Assembly (NCBI GenBank): GCA_903843305.1
Contig: CAIMPI010000025.1
Coordinates: forward strand, 1-64,000
Direction: 5' to 3'
DNA length: 64,000 bases
DNA from: an uncultured Chlorobiaceae bacterium
GTDB taxonomy: Bacteria > Bacteroidota > Chlorobiia > Chlorobiales > Chlorobiaceae
Part shown: piece after piece, positions 8,893 to 16,684 of the stretch
How the letters are laid out: each line of letters opens with the position of its first letter
Position numbering within the stretch: the stretch's first letter is position 1
The notes under the pieces: model-generated
What the model was told of the DNA's origin: nothing
Databases searched by the model: none
The model's input: the letters and a program-made list of their open reading frames with translations, nothing else
Made by a program: the position numbers and the translations under genes

Positions 8893-10401
8893 CTAAAGTT
8901 TCGATACAAGGTCAAGTGCAGGGACAAAATGTTCTCCCACTGCGACTTCAGCAGGATCGGCGCCGCACGCAATTGCTACCAGCTCCGAAATATAATAGAC
9001 AGGCATCTGTTTAATGTCCCCAAACCGTTTTCTCATGCTGCCCTGACGCATGTCAAGGTTTGCCTGGCAAAGCGGACATGCGACGACAAAGGCATCTGCT
9101 CCGTTGTCAGCCGCATTTTTTGCAATGGAGTGCGTAAGTTCTTCCACAAGAGGCTGCTGTGCAAGCGTGAGTCCTGCTCCACAACATTCAATCTTGAATG
9201 CCCAGTCAACCGGTGTTGCTCCAAGGGCGCTCATGATTGCCTCCATTTTGAGCGGGTTTTCCTGATCGTCAAAACCCATATCATCCATCGGGCGAACCAG
9301 AAGGCAGCCATAATAGCAGGCAAGAGTAAGACCGATCAGTGGTTTTTTTACCCTTTTTTTGATCTCCTCCGGATCCATTGCCTCAAGAAGCTGGGTGACG
9401 CCAATAAATTCGGCAGTGCAGGTTGGCTTTATACCAGTAATCGAAAGGACTTCTTCGAGAAGTTCAGGCGAAGCCATCAGGGCTTTTCTTGTGGTGACCT
9501 GGCGGTTCTGGCAAGCTGCGCAGGGTGCCAAAACCACGGTAAGCCCCTGTGCATCAGCAAGAGCCTGATTTCTTGCAGGCAAAAGCAGTGCCAGTTTGTG
9601 ACTGGTGGCATGGGCCGATGTCGCTCCACAACAGTTCCAGTCCTCGATTTCCTGAAGTTTCAAGCCGAGCAGGGAGCACATTTTTTTGACTGAAATATCA
9701 TATTCACGAGCCGTGCCGCTCAGGGAGCATCCGGGATAATATCCGATGGTCATGCCCGGCTTGATTGAAGGTGTGGCCTTTTGTATGAACTCCTTTTTTA
9801 TCGGGTGGCGTTTTGGCGCCGACAAATGAGGATGATGTTCGGAAGCCGCAAAAATTTTTGCAATCTGATCTTTCGCTTTTACGCCACCTTTTCCCGTCAA
9901 GGCGTGTAATGGGTTGATCTTTCCGCTCATGATCATTTTCACGCCTGATTCTGAATCCTGAAGATAAGATTTTGTGCGGAGCTTATAGCTGCTGACAAGT
10001 GAAAGTTCTTCCAGACGGCCATGTTTGCGCACGTTTTTGAGGAATGAGAAATGAAACGCAGTAACCAGCTTTTTTGCTTTGCTTTCTGATACCAGGTCCT
10101 TTTCGAGGGCAAGTGCCCTGAGCGAGTCCATGGTTGCAGCGATATCCATGTTCTGGGGACACCGGGCAGTGCAGGTCATGCAGCCGACACAGAACCAGAG
10201 CGCTTCGCTTTTCATAGCCTCTTCAATAAAGCCAGCCTGAACGAGCCGCATAATGCGGGCGGGCGGACTATCCATGAACGCTCCTGAAGGGCAACCGGCT
10301 GTACATTTTCCGCACTGGTAGCAACAGTTGTAATCATTGCCGGTGGATTCCTCAAGCCGATGCTTGAGAGCATCAGTTACTGTCGTTTGGATTTTTGACA
10401 C
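8893..10401 (-). CDS. fused HdrC-HdrB heterodisulfide reductase-like subunit
   Basis: A 502-residue protein that joins two subunits usually encoded separately. Residues about 20-190 are HdrC-like, with two [4Fe-4S] motifs, CCYQCGKCTAGCP and CVGCMTCTARCP. Residues about 215-500 are HdrB-like with two CCG domains: YYPGCSLSGTA...WNCCGA and LACYYGCLL...ECCGAG, which hold the noncubane clusters that reduce the disulfide. It is the first gene of the operon; hdrA follows after 96 bp. The physiological disulfide is unknown: green sulfur bacteria lack coenzyme M and B, so a DsrC-type trisulfide or another thiol is a reasonable guess only. Confidence 0.88.
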   Translation of the reverse strand: MSKIQTTVTDALKHRLEESTGNDYNCCYQCGKCTAGCPSGAFMDSPPARIMRLVQAGFIEEAMKSEALWFCVGCMTCTARCPQNMDIAATMDSLRALALEKDLVSESKAKKLVTAFHFSFLKNVRKHGRLEELSLVSSYKLRTKSYLQDSESGVKMIMSGKINPLHALTGKGGVKAKDQIAKIFAASEHHPHLSAPKRHPIKKEFIQKATPSIKPGMTIGYYPGCSLSGTAREYDISVKKMCSLLGLKLQEIEDWNCCGATSAHATSHKLALLLPARNQALADAQGLTVVLAPCAACQNRQVTTRKALMASPELLEEVLSITGIKPTCTAEFIGVTQLLEAMDPEEIKKRVKKPLIGLTLACYYGCLLVRPMDDMGFDDQENPLKMEAIMSALGATPVDWAFKIECCGAGLTLAQQPLVEELTHSIAKNAADNGADAFVVACPLCQANLDMRQGSMRKRFGDIKQMPVYYISELVAIACGADPAEVAVGEHFVPALDLVSKL

Positions 10402-11063
10402 GTGGTATATGATGATTTTACTTGGAGCGGGAAATGAAATGATACCTACAAATATGTTAATTAAAAAATTATTAAAGTCAAATTAATGAGGTGTGATTCC
10501 TTTTATCATGCAGTGAAGCTTCATAACGGTATATACAAATGAGCCGGAAACTGAGAGGGGAATACAACTAACTAATTTAAAATACTTTACATCTATATAA
10601 CGCATACATCCTTCATTGTAAGGTAATAAGTAACACCGAATACGATGAAAGCGTTCACGACGATGTTTGGTGGTTCCGTAAAACCTGATTTCCCGAAGAA
10701 GATTAATGCACCGTGTGTTTCTAAAGAGCATTTTCTTAAATCCCGTAGGGATGTGTTGGTAGAAACCAGCATAACCCGCGCCCTCTTTTTTATTCTTTGA
10801 AGCACGGACAATCGATAACAGAATATTTGCAGCTCCTTCCAGAGTTTCTTTGTTACAGAAACGAAGTGACTTCCTGAATTGTTATACATGAGAACGCGAG
10901 GGATTATTTTGTGATAACCCCAACTATTTTATGAGAATAGGCTTCTCATCGTTATATGATGCTCGGAAAATTAGCATGCTTCCCAACCAAAACAAATGCA
11001 CTTTTGATTTATTTTTTAGGACATTTACGTATCTTATACTTGTGTAGGCGCATTTTATACCCT
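10402..11063. other. gene-poor AT-rich stretch
   Basis: The stretch lies between the hdrCB start (reading leftwards) and a dehydrogenase remnant, so it should hold the hdr operon promoter. Short minus-strand readings exist (10483-10731 and 10593-10889) but overlap each other in different frames and resemble nothing I recognise. A small hairpin ATGAGAA-TAGGC-TTCTCAT is centred near 10940. No reliable gene is seen. Confidence 0.45.
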
Positions 11064-11240
11064 GAATTAGCGAAGGAGAAAACGCAGGAGATGCTTGATT
11101 TTTGTGCTGAAAATGGCGTACTTTACGATGTTGAGGTGATTGCGCTGCAAAAGGTGAATGAGGCTTATGACCGGGTGATGAAAAGTGATGTGCGCTGCCG
11201 GTTTGTGATTGCTATGAACAGCCAGAAGGAAACTCTTTGA
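11064..11240 (+). pseudogene. C-terminal remnant of a zinc alcohol dehydrogenase
   Basis: From 11064 the frame encodes about 58 residues that look like the end of cinnamyl-alcohol/YahK-type NADP-dependent alcohol dehydrogenases: 'MLDFCAENGVLYDVEVI', 'QKVNEAYDRVMKSDV', 'RFVIAMNS'. All upstream parts (zinc ligands, Rossmann fold) are missing, and the preceding codons back to 10956 do not match the family. The remnant ends in a TGA that overlaps the leader of the next gene. It is best read as a decayed or truncated gene. Confidence 0.6.
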
Positions 11241-11251
11241 TGGGGGAAGCT

Positions 11252-11533
11252 ATGAGTCAAATTGCAAAGTCTCAAGTACAGGAGCGAACGGCGACCATGC
11301 TTGAAGAGTGCTGGAATCTGGTACTCACCAAAAACGAGAAACTGAAAGAGAGGCCTCCACAGGGTTTGGGTAAAACGGAACTCGACATTGCCGCGCTCAA
11401 GGTGCCTCTTGAAAACAAATATTTTCATGATGTTTGCATTAAGGTTAATGTTTTTGAGCTTGTTGCTGCTTCAACGGTGAGTGAGTTGTGTGATAAAATT
11501 TGGAATGATATTCCGGCTGTTAACAGGATTTAA
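11252..11533 (+). CDS. unrecognised 93-residue protein
   Basis: I do not recognise this protein. The start at 11252 has a good ribosome-binding site (GGGGGAAGCT then ATG), better than the TTG at 11237. It is mostly helical and charged, with a C-terminal 'ASTVSELCDKIWNDIP' segment resembling the last helix of carrier-type proteins. However, I see no DSL-type phosphopantetheine serine motif, so it is not called an acyl carrier protein. It lies 11 bp ahead of the outer-membrane-type gene and may be cotranscribed with it and with the peptide/radical SAM genes further down. Confidence 0.6.
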   Translation: MSQIAKSQVQERTATMLEECWNLVLTKNEKLKERPPQGLGKTELDIAALKVPLENKYFHDVCIKVNVFELVAASTVSELCDKIWNDIPAVNRI

Positions 11534-11544
11534 TTGCTCCGGCC

Positions 11545-12756
11545 ATGAAACACCAAAAGTTTGCTTTTGCATTATTTGCTGTTTTTTCCCTCTTATGTTT
11601 ACCATCGCCCTCTTTTGCTGATGAAAAATTTTCAGCTCAAGATTTTGATACGGACGCTGGTGGGCACCATGTGCATACCGGAAGATTGGATGAAATGCAG
11701 GCTGCATTTTTCTTCCTTTATCAGTCCAGGAATCAGGTGTTGTTTACCAGGGTGGTGCCGCCGGGAAAAAGTTCGCCTGATACCAGCTTTGTACGAAATG
11801 AAATGTACTTTACTCTTCGTGATGTGGCACGCAAAACCGGACACCGTTCGCCCTGGACGTATGAGGAACTCGATCAGTATGCCGAGCATGTTCATGAGTC
11901 GCCAGCCCATCATCATAAAGCCATCCCAATTCTTTTGCGCAGCAGTATTGCTGATTTGATGAAGGATGTCAAAGATGCTAAAGGCGCAACAATCGGCTTG
12001 TCGAACAATAATCTTGTTGGAGGCCATGTTGCATGGAATGGCTCCGGAGCTCTTGGTTATCTCATACAGGAGAAGGATGCATCTGTTGACGACATTGCGC
12101 CGAACCGCTCTTTGTACTGGAAAATCATTCCGGCTCTTTCATGGAATCTTGCCCAGGTTCAAGGTGGGGCATCGGCAAAGAATATCGAAGACCTTGCGTT
12201 TAGCTTACCAGTGAGTATATGGCTCTACCCTTCGTCTGGAAAGCAGGTTATGCCGCAACTGTGGGTGGTGCAGGCCAGACCTTATTACCAGACGGATTTT
12301 TCGTTTGGTTACAGTATCTATGGTATGGAAGTTTCGGTAGAGCCTTGTGGTAATCTGTTCGGCTCATCGCTCTATTTTGGCGGGTTCCAGAATCTTGGGA
12401 GTTCCGGATTGCAGTATCAGGTGCAACTGGTTCCCAAACTCGATTACAGTGTAACAGGGCAGACCGATATTCATACAAGCAGAAAAGTTGGCGATAACTG
12501 GCTTCGTGCGGGGGGATTGGCATCACTCGACTTTCTCCTCATGACCTATGTTCCTTTAGATATAGGCGCTTCTTTTGAGACCTTGCAACGCTTTAGTGGA
12601 AATGTTCAATGCGCAGATTTGTTCAGTGCTTATGGAACTATGTGGATAACCGACGCCAGGAATGTTGCTTTAACGCTCAAATATTCAAAAGGTTATACCA
12701 TGGAAAGCGCCAAAAAAACTGATCAGGTGATGTTAGGGTTAAGTTATAAGTTTTAA
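11545..12756 (+). CDS. probable outer-membrane beta-barrel protein, unknown function
   Basis: A 403-residue protein with a clear signal peptide (residues 1-25, ending SPSFADE). A histidine-rich stretch follows: GGHHVHTG near 40 and HVHESPAHHHKA near 117-128. The second half is made of alternating strands rich in aromatic residues and ends in '...LGLSYKF', a C-terminal aromatic residue typical of outer-membrane barrels inserted by BamA. No named family is recognised. The histidines could bind metal, but that is speculation. It lies 200 bp ahead of a short CxCxCxC peptide gene on the same strand. Confidence 0.65.
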   Translation: MKHQKFAFALFAVFSLLCLPSPSFADEKFSAQDFDTDAGGHHVHTGRLDEMQAAFFFLYQSRNQVLFTRVVPPGKSSPDTSFVRNEMYFTLRDVARKTGHRSPWTYEELDQYAEHVHESPAHHHKAIPILLRSSIADLMKDVKDAKGATIGLSNNNLVGGHVAWNGSGALGYLIQEKDASVDDIAPNRSLYWKIIPALSWNLAQVQGGASAKNIEDLAFSLPVSIWLYPSSGKQVMPQLWVVQARPYYQTDFSFGYSIYGMEVSVEPCGNLFGSSLYFGGFQNLGSSGLQYQVQLVPKLDYSVTGQTDIHTSRKVGDNWLRAGGLASLDFLLMTYVPLDIGASFETLQRFSGNVQCADLFSAYGTMWITDARNVALTLKYSKGYTMESAKKTDQVMLGLSYKF

Positions 12757-12767
12757 ATAATGGGTGT

Positions 12768-12811
12768 GCCTCAGCATTCTTAACAGGTGCTCCAGGTAAG
12801 AGTGTTGAGGC
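12768..12811 (+). terminator. imperfect stem-loop after the beta-barrel gene
   Basis: GCCTCAGCATTCTT (12768-12781) pairs with AAGAGTGTTGAGGC (12798-12811): 12 of 14 positions match and the rest are G-T pairs. There is no run of T after it, so it may be a processing or attenuation structure rather than a true terminator. Confidence 0.35.
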
Positions 12812-12956
12812 TTCACTGGAAGCATTAATGGTACAGAGGGAGGAAGATGAATAGTGCTTATAAAGCGTTGGCAACGCACAAACATTCACTTTAGTGAGAT
12901 TTCGCACAAAAGCAAGATGGGGTTATCCATTTTATGAATTAAAAAAGGAGTTGATC

Positions 12957-13223
12957 ATGCTGTTAACAATGGACGAAATCGAAAAAATTGATGTTGCTTT
13001 GGAGACATTGGGAGAATCTTTTGAGGATGAACTACACCGTTTTCCAAGTTCAGATTATAGAACATTAGACGATCCTTTTTTAAAAAAGCTTGTTCCTGAT
13101 TATTTCTCTGCGGAAGGCGCAATGATGCTGGTTGCAGATTCTCAACTGGTGAACAAGCAAAGCGGCGATTGTACATGTGGCTGCTCTTGTGCAGAGCCAC
13201 AGAAGGGACCGGTAACCTACTAA
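12957..13223 (+). CDS. candidate RiPP precursor peptide ending in CxCxCxC
   Basis: An 88-residue peptide preceded by an ideal ribosome-binding site (AAAAAAGGAG, six bases before ATG). That decides the start at 12957 rather than 12894. Residues 1-60 are acidic and helical, as in a leader. The C-terminal 20 residues contain four alternating cysteines (Cys72, 74, 76, 78: CTCGCSC) and then AEPQKGPVTY. The next gene, 80 bp downstream, encodes a radical SAM/SPASM enzyme, and a stem-loop lies between them. Short leader-core peptides next to such enzymes are the standard picture for ribosomally made, modified peptides. The cysteine cluster would be the modified core, for example through thioether bonds. 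Alternatively it is a small metal-binding protein with its own enzyme partner. The family was not identified. Confidence 0.7.
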   Translation: MLLTMDEIEKIDVALETLGESFEDELHRFPSSDYRTLDDPFLKKLVPDYFSAEGAMMLVADSQLVNKQSGDCTCGCSCAEPQKGPVTY

Positions 13224-13239
13224 TCTCTTGATTTTTATA

Positions 13240-13268
13240 TTGCCGTGGCTTTTTAATGGTCACGGCAA
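13240..13268 (+). promoter_or_regulatory. stem-loop between peptide and radical SAM genes
   Basis: TTGCCGTG (13240-13247) and CACGGCAA (13261-13268) form a perfect 8-bp stem around a 13-base loop. It lies 17 bp after the peptide stop and 35 bp before the enzyme start. A structure at this place commonly stabilises or partly terminates the transcript, so that the peptide is made in excess of the enzyme. Confidence 0.5.
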
Positions 13269-13303
13269 ATTAAATTCTATCGTGGAAACTCTGCAAAACG
13301 ATA

Positions 13304-14482
13304 ATGACAATGCCAGAACAACAGTATGATGGTCTTGACGCAAAAGAGCGTCATGTTGTCTTTTTATTGACGGAAAAATGTAATCTTGACTGCATCTATT
13401 GCTATGAAAAGTATAAGAACAGGAGCACTAAAACATTATCTGTTGATTTTATAAAGGATAAAATTCGCGAGGAAATGTTGAGTGATACAATATTCAAGAA
13501 ATACTGGTTCACTTTTTTTGGCGGTGAGCCTCTTCTTGAATTTGATACTATTTGTAATGTGGTGGATTGGTTCTTGAAGGAAAATTGGTCGTCACGCGCT
13601 AAACCTGTCCATTTCATGGTTGATACAAACGGGACTTTGCTCGATAGCCGTATGAAAAAGTGGTTCTCTACGCACCGCGACCATGTAACGTTGAGTTTTA
13701 GCCTTGACGGCACAAAATCTGCACATGATCTAAACCGTTCCAATTCTTATAATGACGTATCAAAACATTTTTCTTTTTTACAGGAAAACTGGCCAGAGCA
13801 GCCTGTAAAAATGACCATTGGGCTCGAAACCATCGAACAGATATATGACGGGGTGCTGCATATTCATAGTTTCGGTCTTCAGGCCGAATTTGATGTCCTT
13901 CGTGAGGATGTTTGGGGCGATGCTGCATCAGAGAAAAGGGCAGTTGCTGCGTGGACTGAACAATTACAAAATTTGATAGCATTTTACTCCCTTCATCCAG
14001 AGATTTCTCGTCCACGGGTGCTCAATCAAAAAATAGAAATGCTCTTCGATACACGTTTGAGGGAAAGCAATCCTTTTTGCGGAGCTGGTAAACATCTTAT
14101 ATGTTTCACTCCTGACGGTATTGAATATCCTTGTTGGCGATTTTCCCCTCTCTGTGTTAGTGAGCCATTGTTCAATATAACGGGTCATGCAACCTCTGAA
14201 AATGAAACATGTAAGAGTTGTCCCCTTGTAAGGATTTGCTCTTCCTGCCCAGGGAACAATTATGCATTAACCGGATCTTGGTCCAACAGAACAGCGTTTC
14301 ATTGCGGATTTTTTAAGGCCTCGCTTCTTGCAACGGTCAGGATGTTGTTAATTGATCATCCTGAGTATCTGCTCGAAACATTTGAAGGTGAATCGAAATC
14401 AGAAAAATTGCAGCGTATGCGGAGGTTGTTGGCGATCCGGCTTATCAATGACGTCTGTAACCCTGTGGAAGAATGTGCCTGA
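13304..14482 (+). CDS. radical SAM/SPASM peptide-modifying enzyme (candidate)
   Basis: A 392-residue radical SAM protein. The SAM-cluster motif CNLDCIYC is at residues 26-33 (Cys26, 30, 33) and the GGEP motif is at 73-76. A SPASM-type auxiliary-cluster region follows: Cys259, Cys267, Cys277, Cys284, CKSC (303-306), CSSC (312-315) and Cys334. This layout is that of enzymes maturing peptides or anaerobic sulfatases. No sulfatase is nearby, while a CxCxCxC peptide gene lies directly upstream, so peptide maturation is the better reading. The reaction (sulfur-to-carbon thioether or carbon-carbon crosslink) cannot be told from sequence. The start at 13304 lacks a clear ribosome-binding site; MPEQQ at 13310 is an alternative. 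The C-terminal tail (about 345-392) after the last SPASM cysteine is unassigned. Confidence 0.8.
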   Translation: MTMPEQQYDGLDAKERHVVFLLTEKCNLDCIYCYEKYKNRSTKTLSVDFIKDKIREEMLSDTIFKKYWFTFFGGEPLLEFDTICNVVDWFLKENWSSRAKPVHFMVDTNGTLLDSRMKKWFSTHRDHVTLSFSLDGTKSAHDLNRSNSYNDVSKHFSFLQENWPEQPVKMTIGLETIEQIYDGVLHIHSFGLQAEFDVLREDVWGDAASEKRAVAAWTEQLQNLIAFYSLHPEISRPRVLNQKIEMLFDTRLRESNPFCGAGKHLICFTPDGIEYPCWRFSPLCVSEPLFNITGHATSENETCKSCPLVRICSSCPGNNYALTGSWSNRTAFHCGFFKASLLATVRMLLIDHPEYLLETFEGESKSEKLQRMRRLLAIRLINDVCNPVEECA

Positions 14483-14572
14483 AGAAGTGGTACTTGATAG
14501 GCCTTTTGATCGATGGTGAGTGCAAGTCAGTCTAAACAGTGTTGGGCTGGCATTTAACAATGAGGAGACAAG

Positions 14573-14968
14573 ATGAATAACAATCTCTTAAAAATAACGG
14601 TCTGTATCATCATTCTCATTGCTCCTGGCTGTGCGTTGTCAGAGCCAGCATCAGAGGCGCGGATTGCCGACCTTGAACGCACCGTTCAAAACTTGCAGCA
14701 GCGGCTTGCGGCGTTGGAAGCACGGCTCACTCCATCCGATGAAGGGGAGCGGACGGCCTCGATCAAGCCTGGAAACTTCCACGATAAACAGAATTGGGGG
14801 CAGTTGCGAACGGGGATGTCTGAGCATGAGGTGGAGCGCTTACTGGGCAGTCCTGAAAAGATAGTAGTCTATAGTGAGTACTCCTTTAATTGGTTTTACA
14901 ACTATCCACGTTGTGTAGTCAGGTTCAACGCACAATCCCGAAAGGTTAATGGATGGCAGGAGCCATGA
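14573..14968 (+). CDS. BamE/SmpA-like lipoprotein
   Basis: A 131-residue lipoprotein. The signal sequence ends in a lipobox (LIAPG-C, Cys about residue 19). A coiled-coil segment follows (about 28-55, heptads around LERTVQNLQQRLAALEARL), then a small domain with the SmpA/OmlA/BamE signature 'LRTGMSEHEVERLLGSPEKI'. It is probably anchored in the outer membrane, facing the periplasm. The function is not defined; BamE-like domains bind partner proteins or lipids. A good ribosome-binding site (ATGAGGAGACAAG) precedes the ATG. It is 90 bp after the radical SAM gene and may or may not belong to that locus. Confidence 0.75.
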   Translation: MNNNLLKITVCIIILIAPGCALSEPASEARIADLERTVQNLQQRLAALEARLTPSDEGERTASIKPGNFHDKQNWGQLRTGMSEHEVERLLGSPEKIVVYSEYSFNWFYNYPRCVVRFNAQSRKVNGWQEP

Positions 14969-15111
14969 CGCCCAGAAGAACACAATACGTGCGATAGACA
15001 TCAAGACGCTTGCAACTCGCTTTGCGGGGCTCGGTGTACTGGGATCAAATCAATTGATGGAAGGAAACGATGAAAATGTGCGGAAATGCAAAATTTTTAT
15101 AAATTGAAGCC

Positions 15112-15663
15112 ATGAATTCACCATCCGAAAAAATTGCAATTACCGTTAATACCTTATTATATATCATCCAGAAGTCAGGCGGCATCTGTGATTTCCATAA
15201 GGTATTTAAAATTCTGTACTTTGCGGATCAGAAACATCTGTCGAGGTATGGATCTGCTATTACTGATGATACCTATATCGCCATGGCCAATGGCCCGGTA
15301 CCGTCAATGGCTTACGATATTTTAAAATCGTTACGGGGCGAGGGTCTTTTTACTGCCCAAAAAGAGCAATTTACTCCGTATTTTGAGCTACAAATCAACA
15401 AACACACCGTAAAGGCAAAAAAGAGCCCTGATCTTGATTATTTGTCCGAATCTGAGATGAGATGCATTGACGAATCCATCGAAGAAAATTACCATCTCAA
15501 GTTTTCAGATTTAACAGAGAAATCCCATGATACGGCATGGCAAAAAGCGGTATCCAATAGTGAAATAGATCTCCTTGATGTTGCAAAGTGTGGCGGTGCC
15601 GGGAATGACATGATTGAGTATATCAAAGAGAGCCGTGAGAACCGCTTAGCTGTATTTGAATGA
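15112..15663 (+). CDS. SocA/Panacea-domain antitoxin
   Basis: A 183-residue protein with the Panacea (DUF4065/SocA) fold seen in many antitoxins. The conserved start '...LLYIIQKSGGICDFHKVFKILYFADQ' (in pieces: ICDFHKVFKILYF), the 'YGSAITDDTYIAMANGPVPS' block with the invariant GPV, and a later helical part are visible. Panacea proteins act as chaperone-like antitoxins to very diverse toxins encoded next to them. Its stop overlaps the start of the next gene by four bases (ATGA), the usual arrangement of a toxin-antitoxin pair. Confidence 0.8.
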   Translation: MNSPSEKIAITVNTLLYIIQKSGGICDFHKVFKILYFADQKHLSRYGSAITDDTYIAMANGPVPSMAYDILKSLRGEGLFTAQKEQFTPYFELQINKHTVKAKKSPDLDYLSESEMRCIDESIEENYHLKFSDLTEKSHDTAWQKAVSNSEIDLLDVAKCGGAGNDMIEYIKESRENRLAVFE

Positions 15664-15932
15664 GTTTAGGTGAGTTTTTTCCAGAAGTCTTTAAGGCTGA
15701 TTACGCCAGAAGAAACCTGGAAGTTGGAAGTGTTCTTAAACTCTACGTCAAGGATACAAAACCGCCAAAAGAAAAACGATTTATCATTGTGGGAAAAAAT
15801 ATTGACGGGCTCTGCCTGGCAACAGTATACATCAATTCAGAGATCAATGAGAAAATCAATTACTCCCCCGAACTCAAAGAGCTCCATATCAAACGAAAAG
15901 ATAAAAAGAGGTTTGGTATATATCCGGAATAG
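15660..15932 (+). CDS. probable toxin partner of the Panacea antitoxin
   Basis: A 90-residue protein starting in the ATGA overlap with the antitoxin gene. It contains a beta-rich core (GSVLKLYVKD, KRFIIVGKN, CLATVYINSEIN) and a basic C-terminus (LHIKRKDKKRFGIYPE). The function as toxin is inferred from position only. The protein seems short, and the abrupt basic end suggests that the C-terminus may be lost. A terminator follows 80 bp downstream. Confidence 0.55.
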   Translation: MSLGEFFPEVFKADYARRNLEVGSVLKLYVKDTKPPKEKRFIIVGKNIDGLCLATVYINSEINEKINYSPELKELHIKRKDKKRFGIYPE

Positions 15933-16684
15933 TTGAAATGAAATTGCATTTAACAACGCCCTGATTTAGAGATGTAACGTCAACGGATTGGGCTTTTCCC
16001 GGTCGATAACGAGGCTCTGGACTGTTTCCGGGGCCTTTTTGTTTTCGCTTTATTTGCTATGCCTGTTTTGCTTGATGATTGGCTTAGGATCGTTGAAGGG
16101 TGTCTTTCGCAGGGCGCTGTTGAGCGATTTTTTTGTGGCTCTGGTGGTCGGGTTAAGGTGAGCAAGTGCAGTGCTGAACTCGGCACTTCATTTGCGGATG
16201 GTCGGGCTGGGCGTGATGGCCGGTTGGAGAGTGGCGGGCAGTGCAGCGCTGCGTCTGTTGACTTGGGCGTCAGGGGCAGGTTGCGCAAACGGAGCGAAGC
16301 GCCTGGCCTGGTATATCATTTGGTTAAATCAGATATCTTTGGTTTCTCCGGTATTGATATTATATCCTGAAAGTTGGATAAAGCGTACACTATTAGGAGG
16401 CCACTCCCAGATATTCCAAGAACAACCGGTCTCTGGCTACTGATTCGGTAGACCAACGGTAGTTGCCCATGGCAGTCTACACGTGAGTCGTCTCAACACA
16501 GTCGAACCAATCCAGAATCTGAGCAAGTTCAGTCCGGAACATTGCCGGGCTGCTTGGCGAAAGCCAAAGGCTCGCGGTCCTTTACGGAATACAAAGTCAG
16601 AAGCTTGATGGTGTTCAGTCCATCACATTAACAAAGCCTATTGAGAAACTTCCTTACTCATGCGTATCTCTACGACATTACACG
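15933..16684. other. gene-free stretch between toxin-antitoxin pair and restriction operon
   Basis: About 750 bp without a convincing gene. It holds a terminator at 16013-16045. Readings at 16059-16370 and 16171-16443 show no protein-like composition and overlap in different frames. The segment 16440-16660 has weak similarity in style to decayed coding sequence, but I could not assign it. Confidence 0.4.
16013..16045 (+). terminator. rho-independent terminator after the toxin-antitoxin pair
   Basis: GGCTCTGG (16013-16020) pairs with CCGGGGCC (16028-16035), with two G-T pairs, around a 7-base loop. It is followed by TTTTTGTTTT, the form of an intrinsic terminator on the plus strand. Confidence 0.6.

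Noticed and set aside
8767-9693. A 308-residue plus-strand ORF over the hdrCB gene
   Set aside because: It is antisense to the CCG domains of HdrB and is cysteine-rich only because of the complementary codons.
10483-10889. Two overlapping minus-strand ORFs upstream of hdrCB
   Set aside because: They are in different frames, share no recognisable domain, and sit in the expected promoter region.
12847-12894. 15-residue ORF with a strong ribosome-binding-like sequence before the peptide gene
   Set aside because: The ribosome-binding sequence is too close to the ATG, the peptide (MNSAYKALATHKHSL) has no features, and there is no sign of a leader-peptide mechanism.
15980-16443. Several ORFs after the toxin-antitoxin pair
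   Set aside because: They overlap each other on both strands, lie over a terminator and have unlikely composition.
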